Assembly (NCBI RefSeq): GCF_041199985.1
Contig: NZ_CP165647.1
Coordinates: 2,046,001 to 2,110,000, forward strand
Reading direction: 5' to 3'
Length of the DNA: 64,000 nucleotides
Source: Leptotrichia sp. HSP-536
Lineage (GTDB): Bacteria > Fusobacteriota > Fusobacteriia > Fusobacteriales > Leptotrichiaceae
Shown: positions 54,608 through 63,820 of the stretch, one piece after another
Layout of the letters: every line of letters begins with the position of its first letter
Position numbering within the stretch: position 1 is the stretch's first letter
The notes under the pieces: generated by a model
Told to the model about the DNA's origin: nothing
Database searches by the model: none
Seen by the model: the letters and a program-made list of their open reading frames with translations, nothing else
Position numbers and translations under genes: made by a program

Positions 54608-56748
54608 TTATTTCTGATTCATTATATTTTCAAAATTAGTTATCTTAAAATCTTTCTTTTTTAGCAAAAGTGATGTATCGTTTGAAAATACTGGATTAGG
54701 GTAAGTTGTAAATTCTTCAGGGCTTGTAGGGTCTGAATAAGGGCTTGTGTCCATAAGGAACTTTCCATTTTTATATCCTGGGACAATTTCTTTCACTTTC
54801 TCTGAGGCATTTTCCATTTTTGTATACCTTTTAAGCAGTTCATCATACACTTTTTGAGAATTTTTAGTTGACAAATTTTTCATTTCTGATTTAAAACCTG
54901 AGAAAAAATATTCTCTTGGAAGATCCTGATATTTTTTGGGATTTATAATAATGTCTTTTTCAAGATATTTAGAATTTTTATTTGAATATTTTTCAACTTT
55001 AACTGAAGAATTTTTAAAATCTTTCTGAACTTCTTCGCTAGCAATGACTTTTTCAACAGTAAGCTCCCCTTTTCCATTAATTGCCCAATTATCGTTTTCA
55101 ATAAAAAGTGTTTCAATATTAAAATTTCCATTTACTGTTAAATTTCCACCAACAAGATTAATCTGATAATAATTTTCTCCAGAAATTTCAAGTGTTGCCC
55201 CTTCATACACATAAATTTCACTTTTTGGAACTGAACCTTCCATAATCATTTTTCCTTCAAGAATCTCTGTCCGTCCAGGATAATTAAGATTTCCTGTTGT
55301 TACAAGTGTTCCTTTTCCAGCTTTGCGCAATCCAGGCTTATATTTTGAAATACTTTCATAGTAATTATACTCGCTTGGAATAATATTCTTAAAATTTACA
55401 TTTCTAACAGTTGAAAAAGCTACTAAGATAGTTACAGCATCTCCATCTTCATAGTAGTATTTACCACTGTATCAAGATTAGTTTCTCCTGATGGAGCGTA
55501 TTTAAAATTTCCTTGAATATCATTGGTCCATTTCCAGTCATTCTGCACATCCGCCCAGAAATAAATATTATCAGAACCATCAAAAATTTTATCATACATT
55601 CCCGTGAAAAACTTTTGCTCCTCAATAAGTCCTGCATTAAATGCTGCAGGTCCGTTAAGAGCCTTATTTTTATCCATAACTCCCCATCCTATATATGAAT
55701 CAAGCATGTCATAATCACGTTTTGCAGCAGTAAGAACAATGCTTTTAGCCTGAGAATATGAAAGTCCCTTAAATTTATCAAGCACTAAGGAAATTACTCC
55801 TGCTACTCGTGGAGTAGCAAATGATGAACCCGAACTATTTCTATCACCATCATTCACTTCACCATTGGCAATAATAGTTTCTGAACGAGCATAAAGCGCA
55901 TAAGAAGGATATTTTCCTGAGCCTCTGTTATCATTAACTGCACAAGAAACATCACTATTTTTTTCATAACCTCCATCAATTCCTAATATATTTCCAAGCA
56001 GGCGTTTAGGATTCTTGACAAGTCCACAGGAATAATCCTTAACTCTTATTCTATCAGCACGAAACATTTTCTGAACTTCTGTCCCAAACATTGGAAAAGA
56101 AAAAGTTTCCTGTGAAGGATTAACAGCTTCTATATTATCACCTTTAATCCTATTTTCCCTTTTTACACTATTATCATTGGGAAGTGCTTCTACGTAAAGG
56201 TTTGAATTGTCGGAAGTAATTCCAAGAAATCTGGGAGTTATATAATAGGTGCTTGCAAGTTCATTTATAATGTTTCCAAAATAAATTGAATCTTTTGTCC
56301 AGTTTGAACGAGAGCCTGAAGCGCCCATTACTGAAATTGTAACTATCCCATTTTTAATTTGTCGAGGTGCTATTTTATTTGTAATAAATATGTTATCTGA
56401 ATTTTTTAAAGCATATCCCTTAATCCCTTACCTGCCCCAAGTTCAAATGCTCTAAGCATACCCAATATATGATAGCTGTCTTCTCTAAATTTATTCTCAT
56501 AACTGAGAAACAAGATGAATATTAAATGTGTCTCTTGAAGTTCCTATAAGTTTTCTCCAAGCTTTATCCGTTGCAGCTCCTACATCATAATCATAAAAAT
56601 AATTTCTAACTTCATAAGATTCCTGATTATTTTTGGCATATTTTACAATCCCTTCATATGTAAGAGTATCTGAGTTTGTATATATAAGTTTAGCAGCGTT
56701 AAGAGCCAGTGCAGCCGTTAATGCTAAGAATAGAATCTTTGCTTTCAT
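54608..56748 (-). pseudogene. Decayed subtilisin-type (S8) serine-protease autotransporter
   Basis: Pieces in order: a signal peptide and start (MKAKILFLALTAALALNAA, ATG 56748 after GGAGAT) that stops at 56497; a middle frame (about 56420 to 55432) with the catalytic-serine motif NSSGSSFATPRVAGVISLV; and a last frame (about 55450 to 54608) encoding the beta-helical passenger (GTLVTTGNLNYPGRTEILEG). Frameshifts lie near 55440-55455 and 56420-56440. The regions that should hold the catalytic Asp and His are deleted between the first two pieces. The C-terminal membrane barrel is missing altogether. Fusobacterial relatives are large surface proteases; this copy is dead. Confidence 0.8.
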
Positions 56749-56840
56749 TTTCAGGTATCTCCATTCATTTTTAAATATTTCCATTCCTGTTTTTATAACA
56801 TAATATCATTCGAATGTCAAGAAAACCACATAAAAAAATA

Positions 56841-56900
56841 GAGCATGTTTGAAAACTTAAAATCAATGATATTTTTAATGATTATCAAATACATTCATAA
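56841..56900. repeat. Family B repeat, left-end fragment
   Basis: GAGCATGTTTGAAAACTTAAAATCAATGATATTTTTAATG closely follows the left end of the element at 1025-1176. The remainder is not recognisable. Confidence 0.4.
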
Positions 56901-56967
56901 TCAATAAGTTGAAACATTGCCATCAATCTGACACAATAAAATAAACTAAAGTTAAAATTATTAATTT

Positions 56968-57083
56968 ATACTAAACTCCATTTGAAAAAAAGAAATGATT
57001 TCCTATTTACTTTCTGACAAGGGGTCTTGACCCCTTGCTAAAGGGAATTATAAAAACTCCATTGTTTTAATGAGGAATAGTAT
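56968..57083. repeat. MITE-like element, family A copy 3, with central palindrome
   Basis: The ends ATACTAAACTCCATTT and AATGAGGAATAGTAT are imperfect inverted repeats of the family A type. The centre differs from the other copies and contains a perfect 9-bp hairpin, CAAGGGGTC-TT-GACCCCTTG (57018-57037). It lies between the dead autotransporter and the acyltransferase gene. Confidence 0.55.
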
Positions 57084-57118
57084 TAAATACTCAAGGAACT
57101 ATTTTTTAAGGAGCATTT

Positions 57119-58003
57119 ATGAAAAAAATAAAAATTATATTCAAAACAACCATAGATTTTATAATATTCTCAATTTTTTATATTTTTATAAAAATCTTTA
57201 ACTTTCTTTCGCTTAAAATTCGTCTAAAAATATCTGAATTTATTGGTGTTTTGCTTTTTTATCTCATTCCAAAAGGAAGAAAATTATCGTATCGTAACTT
57301 AAATTTGATTTTAAATGAACAAAATAGTTTTAATTATTCAGAGAAAAAAATTAAGGAAATTGCGATAAAATCTTATAAAAATACAGCAAAGTCGTTTTTA
57401 CTTCCCTTTTGGATTTATGAATATTTTGAAAATTTTTTGCCCAAAATATATAATTCTGAATTACTGGAAAAATTAAAGAGTGAAAATGGACGGATTATTC
57501 TTGTTACTTCACATTTTGGATTTTTTCATGCCAGCCTTTTTTCAACGAGAAACGACGCAATGTTTATTCCTATTAGAATTATCTCAAACAAATTTATTGA
57601 ATCTTATATGGATAAAATCTGTTTTAAGAATAACATGACTTATTTTCCAGAACAAAATTACAAATCTTTTTTGAAAAATAAAAATTCAAAAGGCGTTTTC
57701 GTGCTTTTAAGCGATGTACGAAAACCAGATGGGGATAAAATCACATTTTTTGGCTTACCTACCACTAATTCAGGCTTCCCTGCCTATTTTTCCAAGAAAG
57801 AAAATATTCTAATTGTTATTATTCACAATGAAGTTGATGAAAATAATATTTGCCACATTTTTATAGACAAAGTTATTCATCCTGCAAATTACAAAAATAG
57901 ACACGAAATAATGAAATCTATTTTAGCTGAATACGAAAAAATTATCTTAAAACTGCCAGAACAATGGTTCTGGTTTCAGGACAGATGGCGAGATGGAATC
58001 TAA
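57119..58003 (+). CDS. LpxL/HtrB-like lipid A (lysophospholipid) acyltransferase family protein
   Basis: A 294-residue inner-membrane protein with an N-terminal hydrophobic anchor (about residues 10-50) and the acyltransferase core. SYRNLNLILN and SYKNTAKSF match the family's N-terminal helices. The usual catalytic H-x4-(D/E) site aligns with SHFGFFHAS, where the acidic residue is replaced by His, an unusual change. LLSDVRKPDG..ITFFGLPTTNSGFPAYFSKK and the C-terminal EQWFWFQDRWRD are conserved. It probably adds secondary acyl chains to lipid A, with activity uncertain because of the missing acid. The AAGGAGC ribosome site is strong. Confidence 0.8.
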   Translation: MKKIKIIFKTTIDFIIFSIFYIFIKIFNFLSLKIRLKISEFIGVLLFYLIPKGRKLSYRNLNLILNEQNSFNYSEKKIKEIAIKSYKNTAKSFLLPFWIYEYFENFLPKIYNSELLEKLKSENGRIILVTSHFGFFHASLFSTRNDAMFIPIRIISNKFIESYMDKICFKNNMTYFPEQNYKSFLKNKNSKGVFVLLSDVRKPDGDKITFFGLPTTNSGFPAYFSKKENILIVIIHNEVDENNICHIFIDKVIHPANYKNRHEIMKSILAEYEKIILKLPEQWFWFQDRWRDGI

Positions 58004-58022
58004 CTTTGATTTTCAATAAAAA

Positions 58023-58048
58023 TCAGAAGTATCTTTTTATACTTCTGA
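58023..58048 (+). terminator. Terminator between the acyltransferase and acid phosphatase genes
   Basis: A 10-bp perfect stem, TCAGAAGTAT (58023-58032) with ATACTTCTGA (58039-58048). It lies between convergent genes; T-rich DNA follows on both strands but no long T-run. Confidence 0.7.
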
Positions 58049-58074
58049 AAATATTTGTTATAATTTTTTTATTT

Positions 58075-58797
58075 TTACCACGCAGAGTTTATTAGAACTT
58101 CTTCTCCGTAACCACCGTTCATTTTTTGTGGATTTGTAGAGTTATAAGCTCTTTGAACTCTTATTCCCCTGATTCCTAACTCTCTTGCGGCTAGGATATC
58201 ATCATCACTGTCACCGTAGTGAATTGAAACGTTGTGTTTTTTGATGTAGAATGATTTGTCGTAGTTGTAACCACCTGTTGGTGTATCAGATGTATACTCT
58301 ACGTAAACTTCTTTTGGCAATTCAAAATATCTTTTCAATGTTTTTGATAATTTTGTTGAAGTATAGTTTTTAGCTTTTGAGTGCCCAGTTCTTCCTGTGA
58401 TGAAAAATACGTTATCTCCTCTTTCCAAGTGCATTTTGATTAAATCTTTTGCTGATTGTTTTGGAATTGAGTGTTCATCTCCATTTTCGGCTACATAATC
58501 CCAGAATTTCTGGTTATAAAGATAACTTACGGCACCTCTCTTATCTCCTGGAATTTGGAAATAATGTTGTCCGTAGATAAAATATCCGCTTGAATGAAGC
58601 AATGTGTCATCAATGTCAAAACTTACATTAATTGGCCCTTTACCCTCCAAACTTTTCTTAATATCATCAACAGACACAAAATGAACAGCCTTTTGAACTT
58701 TGTCTGTTGAATAAAATCCCTCATGAGTATAAGGAACCTTTGGTCCTGCTGCAAATACTACAGATGCAGCAAACAAAAATAATAATGCCTTTTTCAT
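58075..58797 (-). CDS. aphA: Class B acid phosphatase (AphA-like)
   Basis: A 240-residue periplasmic HAD-type phosphatase with a short signal peptide (residues 1-16, SVVFAA). The nucleophile motif is VSFDIDDTLLHSS, motif II lies in FFITGRTGHS, and the metal-binding motif III in IHYGDSDDDILAARELG. The segment preceding the core (VHFVSVDDIKKSLEGKGPINV) is characteristic of AphA. It would release phosphate from nucleotides and sugar phosphates outside the inner membrane, complementing the exported 5'-nucleotidase. The AGGAGAAAT site precedes the ATG. Confidence 0.92.
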   Translation of the reverse strand: MKKALLFLFAASVVFAAGPKVPYTHEGFYSTDKVQKAVHFVSVDDIKKSLEGKGPINVSFDIDDTLLHSSGYFIYGQHYFQIPGDKRGAVSYLYNQKFWDYVAENGDEHSIPKQSAKDLIKMHLERGDNVFFITGRTGHSKAKNYTSTKLSKTLKRYFELPKEVYVEYTSDTPTGGYNYDKSFYIKKHNVSIHYGDSDDDILAARELGIRGIRVQRAYNSTNPQKMNGGYGEEVLINSAW

Positions 58798-58826
58798 AAC
58801 ATTTCTCCTATATATTTTTATATTTT

Positions 58827-59474
58827 TTATTGATTAATTATCGTTAGAGTTTTAAGAATTTCTCTATCCTTATCATTCAAAGGTCTATAGTTCCATCTTG
58901 TAAATGTTCTGTTTTCATCATCGAAATAATCTTTTAAAACAACATCTCCAACTTTAAGCCCTTTATAAAATTCTTTTTCGCCAGGTCTATATTCACCGTA
59001 TTCTCCTAATCTGTCATAATTATAGTCATCTTGAGAATATTTTGATAATCCCCAATAAATTTTGTTATCTTTTTCATATTTGCCATCGTGTTCAAAAGTA
59101 TAAAATCCATTTTTATCTAAAGTCAATTTTTCGGGTTTACTGATAATCACAGGAGTAAGCCCCTCAAATACTGAATGATTTTCAATTTTTTGAACAAAAG
59201 CAGGCGCATTGGCAAATTTTTTAGTAATAACTACTTGATTATAAAAATAATCTTTATCCATATCAGCTTTTTGAATGTAATAATCATTTCCTTGTTTGGT
59301 AATTTTTATAAAAGTCCAGTAATTTCTCCATTCTCCAATGATATTGTCCATTTCTGAATTTTTTTCTGTACTATTTATATTTTCCGCTGTTTCTTTTTGA
59401 ATATTTGGTAAATTATTTGAAAATGATATTGTTGAACTTATGATTATAACCGCAGTTAAAATAAACTTTTTCAC
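58827..59474 (-). CDS. Secreted protein of unknown function
   Basis: A 215-residue protein with a signal peptide (about residues 1-20, ISSTISFSN). The mature portion is beta-rich, rich in Tyr, Asp and Lys, and includes IIGEWRNYWTFIKITKQGNDYYIQ, which looks like a lipocalin-like or copper-resistance-type beta sheet. That resemblance is weak and no family is assigned. It lies 29 bases upstream of aphA on the same strand and is probably co-transcribed. Confidence 0.6.
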   Translation of the reverse strand: MKKFILTAVIIISSTISFSNNLPNIQKETAENINSTEKNSEMDNIIGEWRNYWTFIKITKQGNDYYIQKADMDKDYFYNQVVITKKFANAPAFVQKIENHSVFEGLTPVIISKPEKLTLDKNGFYTFEHDGKYEKDNKIYWGLSKYSQDDYNYDRLGEYGEYRPGEKEFYKGLKVGDVVLKDYFDDENRTFTRWNYRPLNDKDREILKTLTIINQ

Positions 59475-59771
59475 TATTATTACCCCTTATTTTTTTAATT
59501 TTATTAAAATATATCATATAAAATCAAGAATCCTCTTTATATTAGTTATTTTTTAACTTATAACATTAAAAAAATTAATATTTCTTAATTCATTTTATAA
59601 ACATTTTTTGCTTTTTAATATTAGATTTATAAAAATAAAAAAATGTTTGCTTATTTGTTGATTTTAGTATATAATATATCAGAATAACTTAAAATTTTAG
59701 ATTATGAATCAAGTCTAGTTTTTTTAGCTATTTTAATAATAAAAATAAAAAAATTTGAGGTGATTATAAAA

Positions 59772-60416
59772 ATGAAAAAATTAACATTGTTTTTTATGAC
59801 ATTAATTGTATTTAATCTGTCATTTGCAGCAGGAACTACAACTTTTACATTTGATGAAGAAATTGTTGCAGTAACTACTGTAAAATCTACACAAAGAATA
59901 AAAGCTCTAGGAAATTCAAGAATTTCTTATCCAATGTTTATAAATAACAAAAATCCTAATGTTATTAAGAATATGAACAAAAATATGGAAAAGTTTATTT
60001 CAGGCTACAAATCTACTAAAAGCAAATCTTACATCGTCAGCTCTGAAATCAAAGCTAATAACAATTTATATGTAAGTGTTTTATTTACAATTGAAGAAAA
60101 AAATGCAAAAACTGGCGAAAAGACAAAACTTTATGATGGAATTACATTTAACGTAAAAGATGGAAAAGCATTAAAATTAAAAGATTTATTTATAAGTGAC
60201 TATTCAGATTCATTATCATTAAGTATTGAGAACAGATTCAAGCAGTTCGGATTATTTCAATCAGACGAATTTAATCCTATTTCCAAAAATCAAAGCTTTT
60301 ATATGGAAAACGATGCTGTGGTCTTGATTTACAATAAAGGTGAAGCAACAGATTTTGCTGACGGTGAAGCATTTATTCCACTTATGTTAAATGATTTAAC
60401 AGATATTCTTAGATAA
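59772..60416 (+). CDS. Exported DUF3298/DUF4163-type protein
   Basis: A 214-residue protein with a signal peptide (about residues 1-20, NLSFAAG). The mature part has the two-part layout of PdaC/RsiV-like envelope proteins: an N-terminal DUF4163-like region (YPMFINNKNPNVIKNMNKNMEKFI) and a C-terminal DUF3298-like region (GKALKLKDLF..... FYMENDAVVLIYNKGEATDFADG). In other bacteria these domains bind lysozyme or peptidoglycan or accompany deacetylases. No catalytic domain is present. ATG 59772 follows GAGGTGAT; an upstream GTG overlaps that site. Confidence 0.7.
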   Translation: MKKLTLFFMTLIVFNLSFAAGTTTFTFDEEIVAVTTVKSTQRIKALGNSRISYPMFINNKNPNVIKNMNKNMEKFISGYKSTKSKSYIVSSEIKANNNLYVSVLFTIEEKNAKTGEKTKLYDGITFNVKDGKALKLKDLFISDYSDSLSLSIENRFKQFGLFQSDEFNPISKNQSFYMENDAVVLIYNKGEATDFADGEAFIPLMLNDLTDILR

Positions 60417-60431
60417 AATAATCAAAATAAG

Positions 60432-60482
60432 CATGATTTTATAACAAAAATATTTAAAAGTTTAAAATCGTGTTTTTTTTTG
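60432..60482 (+). terminator. Terminator of the DUF3298-type gene
   Basis: CATGATTTTA (60432-60441) pairs with TAAAATCGTG (60463-60472) with one G-T pair, followed by nine T. Confidence 0.8.
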
Positions 60483-60506
60483 CAATTTTTTTATCAAAAA
60501 ACTCTA

Positions 60507-60547
60507 ATACTAAATCCCATTAAAAAAGGAACTATTCCCATTAAATT
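60507..60547. repeat. Family A repeat, short remnant
   Basis: ATACTAAATCCCATT is followed closely by GGAACTATTCCCATTAAA, as if both ends of the family A element had been brought together by an internal deletion. Confidence 0.4.
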
Positions 60548-60606
60548 GAAAATAATTCCTTAATTATTCAAATCTATCAATAAACTGTTGTTGAAATTAA
60601 ATATAA

Positions 60607-61545
60607 CTATTCTACAACAAATAACCATTCAGAAGACAATTCATGATCTCCATTGATTACTTTTTCATATTCTGATTTTAGTAATTTATGAAATTTACCA
60701 GCTTCAGGTTTTGCATTAAAGTCCAGCTGTCCGATAGGACGTCTGTCCAATGATTCAGCATAAGTAATTTTCATTGCTGTTCCAGTTACTAACAGTTCAT
60801 CAGCTGTAAATACCATTGATCTGTCAATTTTTCCACGGTTTATTTTGTAACCATTGTATTCAAGCAATTCTAAGGCCGATCTTACTGTGATTCCTTCAAG
60901 AGCCGCATTTCCAGTATCAGGAATTATTATTTGCCCTCTATAAACTAAGATTATATTCGCAACTGATACTTCCACAACATTTCCAGCATCATCAAACATC
61001 AATGCATCATCGTAACCATTTCTTTGAGCGTCACTTGTCGCAAGGAATGAGTTAATATATGATCCACCTGCTTTTGCTTTTGTAGGAATTGCTGAATCGT
61101 TGTATTTTCTGTAAGTTGAACTCATTAAGTTTAATCCACCTTCTGAGCTTACATAATCTGCAAGTGGCAGCATATAAATTGCCAAATCAAAGTCTAGTCC
61201 AGCTTTTTTAGGTGACAATCTAGGCTCTTTACAGAATACGAACGGACGCATATAGAAATCTTCCTTTATATCATTTTTCTTAACTAATTCTGTAACGATA
61301 TCCTTAAATTCGTCCCAAGTAATAAAATATTCAAATCCTAACATTTTTGATGCGCTCATAAGTCTAGTGTAGTGATCTTTCAGTCTAAAAATCGCTACTT
61401 TCCCATTTCTGTAATATCCTCTGATTCCACCAAAACAAGTTGTCCCATATTGTAAACTGTGTGTCGCAATACTAACTGTCGCTTTTTCAAATTCTACAAT
61501 TTCTTTATCGAAATATGCAAATTTCATAAATTCTGTTTTTGCCAT
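60607..61545 (-). CDS. ilvE: Branched-chain amino-acid aminotransferase
   Basis: A 312-residue PLP enzyme of fold type IV that transaminates Val, Leu and Ile. The N-terminal ATVSIATHSLQYGTTCFGGIRGY and RLKDHYTRLMSASKML are typical of IlvE; the PLP lysine lies in IPTKAKAGGSYINSFLA, and EVSVANIILVYRGQIIIPD and LEGITVRSALELLE follow. ATG 61545 follows GGAGGT; an upstream in-frame ATG overlaps that site. It lies 129 bases downstream of rpsA. Confidence 0.93.
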   Translation of the reverse strand: MAKTEFMKFAYFDKEIVEFEKATVSIATHSLQYGTTCFGGIRGYYRNGKVAIFRLKDHYTRLMSASKMLGFEYFITWDEFKDIVTELVKKNDIKEDFYMRPFVFCKEPRLSPKKAGLDFDLAIYMLPLADYVSSEGGLNLMSSTYRKYNDSAIPTKAKAGGSYINSFLATSDAQRNGYDDALMFDDAGNVVEVSVANIILVYRGQIIIPDTGNAALEGITVRSALELLEYNGYKINRGKIDRSMVFTADELLVTGTAMKITYAESLDRRPIGQLDFNAKPEAGKFHKLLKSEYEKVINGDHELSSEWLFVVE

Positions 61546-61674
61546 TTTAATTTTACCTCCATATAATTTCAGCATTCTAATATTTACTATTACATTTTAA
61601 CACTTTTTTTTCATTATGTAAAATTTATTTTTTAAACTTAACTATATATTTAGTATATGCTTGAATTTTTGAAA

Positions 61675-63477
61675 TTATACTCCATAGACTTTCATAAGTT
61701 CATCCAGTTCTTTTTTTTCTTCCTGTTCTTTTACTTTTTTTATTGACAACGCAATAGATTTTCTCTTTTCATTAATATCAGTAATTACAGCTTCAACTTT
61801 GTCTCCAATAGAGAATTTTTCAGAGATATCTTTAAAGGATTCTTCTGCTAACTCACGTTTTGGAATAATTCCATTAAATCTATCTGTCAATTTAACTAAT
61901 ACGAAATTTTCCTGAATTTCGACAATTTCAGTATTTACAACATTTCCTTTTTTATATTGCTCAGTTACTTCTTTCCAAGGTGATTTTTCCAACTGTTTAA
62001 TACTTCCTGACAATTTTTTATCCAATTTATCAACTATAATTACTTTAAATTTTACTTCATCACCAACTTTGTATTTCTTATGCTCTTTTCTGTCCCAAGA
62101 AAATTCATTTCTATGGATAAATACTTCTATCCCTTTTTCCAATTCCACAAAAATTCCATAATCCTGAACATTCATAACTTTTCCAGTAAACGCATTGTCA
62201 AAGTCATAAGTTTCCTCAAGAACTTCCCATCTGTCATCAAGCAGTGCCTTAGCACTTAAAGTAATTCTGTTCTTTTCATCATTAAAGTCAACTATTTTGA
62301 ATTTAATCAAGTCTCCAGCTTTATATTTTGATGTCAAGTTTGATTCTCTTTTGTATGACAAGTCAGAAACGTGTAAGAGTCCGTCAATGTCTTTTTCCAA
62401 CGAAATCAATAATCCAAAATCAAATACTTCTGTTATCGGTTTTTCAATAATGTCTCCAATGTGATATTTTTCCTTCACTGTATTCCAAGGATTTTCTGAC
62501 AATTGTTTTACGCTTAATTTAACATTTTTCTTTTCATTTTCAATTTGAATAATTTTTGCTAAAAATTTATCACCTTCCTTGTAATTTTTCAGCTCTTTTG
62601 CCCCATTGTGCCAAGCAAGTTCTGAAATATGTACAAATCCTGAATTTCCATCAACTGTTACAACAATTCCAAAGTCAAGAACATCTTTTACAGCCGCTTC
62701 AACTACATCGCCTACATTATGACTTTGTGCAAAGTTTATCCAAGGATCTTCTGACAGCTGTTTTATGCTTAATTTTAATCTATTTTTTTCAGCATCTTTT
62801 TCAATGATCTTAGCACTGATTTCATCACCTATTTTATATTTTTCAGTCAAATTGTCAACTTGCTCCCAAGAAACTTCTGAAATATGAATAAATCCACTTG
62901 TCGCTTCCAAATCCAAAATAATTCCAAAGTCAAACACTTCCTTAACTTTCCCTGTAACAACATCTCCAATATTTACGCTTTCAAAATATTTTTCTTCTTC
63001 GAGCTTTATTAAATCACTTCTTGACACAGTGATATTGCTTTTATTTTTTTCTTTTATTAAAAATTTGAATTTTTGTCCTGTATAATCTTTATCTTTTTCG
63101 AATCTTGCAAGTGAAAATGGCAAAAATGCTTCATTTTTCCCAATTCTTACTGTATATCCACCTTTAATTTTTTTAGAAATTTCTCCAGTTACAACATCAT
63201 CCACATTAAACGATGCCAATTCTTTTGCCTTGTCCAATATAAATTTTGAAACGATAATATTATCATCATCTTCTCTTAAAACTTTTACTTCAATTTTATC
63301 TCCAATTTCAAAATCTTTTACTTCATGAGCATAAATTCTTCCTTCTTTTTTAGCATTTAAATCCAGAAATCCATAATCCAATTCTTTTCGTGTAATCACT
63401 CCTTCAACTACATCTCCAGATTTTTTTTTCTCTGGTAAATAATCTTCCAATAATACTTCAAATTCTCTTTCGTTCAT
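61675..63477 (-). CDS. rpsA: 30S ribosomal protein S1 homologue with seven S1 domains
   Basis: A 600-residue RNA-binding protein. Seven S1 (OB-fold) repeats can be counted from their openings: GDVVEGVI, DDVVTGEI, GDVVTGKV, GDVVEAAV, GDIIEKPI, FDNAFTGKV and GNVVNTEI. The central ones have the canonical FGI-GFIHISE pattern. E. coli S1 has six. S1 brings mRNA to the ribosome and is especially useful for structured leaders. The gene's own start lacks a good ribosome site (CTGAAGTGCAAA before ATG), as is known for S1 genes that regulate their own translation. Confidence 0.92.
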   Translation of the reverse strand: MNEREFEVLLEDYLPEKKKSGDVVEGVITRKELDYGFLDLNAKKEGRIYAHEVKDFEIGDKIEVKVLREDDDNIIVSKFILDKAKELASFNVDDVVTGEISKKIKGGYTVRIGKNEAFLPFSLARFEKDKDYTGQKFKFLIKEKNKSNITVSRSDLIKLEEEKYFESVNIGDVVTGKVKEVFDFGIILDLEATSGFIHISEVSWEQVDNLTEKYKIGDEISAKIIEKDAEKNRLKLSIKQLSEDPWINFAQSHNVGDVVEAAVKDVLDFGIVVTVDGNSGFVHISELAWHNGAKELKNYKEGDKFLAKIIQIENEKKNVKLSVKQLSENPWNTVKEKYHIGDIIEKPITEVFDFGLLISLEKDIDGLLHVSDLSYKRESNLTSKYKAGDLIKFKIVDFNDEKNRITLSAKALLDDRWEVLEETYDFDNAFTGKVMNVQDYGIFVELEKGIEVFIHRNEFSWDRKEHKKYKVGDEVKFKVIIVDKLDKKLSGSIKQLEKSPWKEVTEQYKKGNVVNTEIVEIQENFVLVKLTDRFNGIIPKRELAEESFKDISEKFSIGDKVEAVITDINEKRKSIALSIKKVKEQEEKKELDELMKVYGV

Positions 63478-63820
63478 TTTGCACTTCAGAACTGTCTCTT
63501 TTGTTCAGTTCTTCTCCCTTCTTTTTATTTAATTTTTATCTATAGTAAAACTATTTAAAAATCAAATTTTAAAAATTTTGATTCTAAAAAAGTTTGAATA
63601 CATTATAAAAATTCCATTAGTATACTTAACGACGTGAACTATTTCTCACTTATCCTTATAAGCCAAAATAAGTATTTTTAGAAAACTATTTGTTTTCAAC
63701 AAACGAATGACCTATTAAACTCAAAGGATTGTTTTTGCACTGTTTACCAATATTTTAACATTGTACTGTTATCTTACTGTAATATAATTCTCCAACAATT
63801 TTAATTTGAATTTTTCATAA
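63478..63820. other. Leader and gap between the HPr gene and rpsA
   Basis: AT-rich DNA of 343 bases. On the minus strand a GTTTGTT-GAA-AACAAA hairpin (about 63690-63706) followed by TAGTTTTC may end the HPr message. Farther on, ACTTAT/ATAAGT with an inner CTTATAAG palindrome (about 63649-63678) could fold in the rpsA leader. No gene is seen. Confidence 0.35.
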
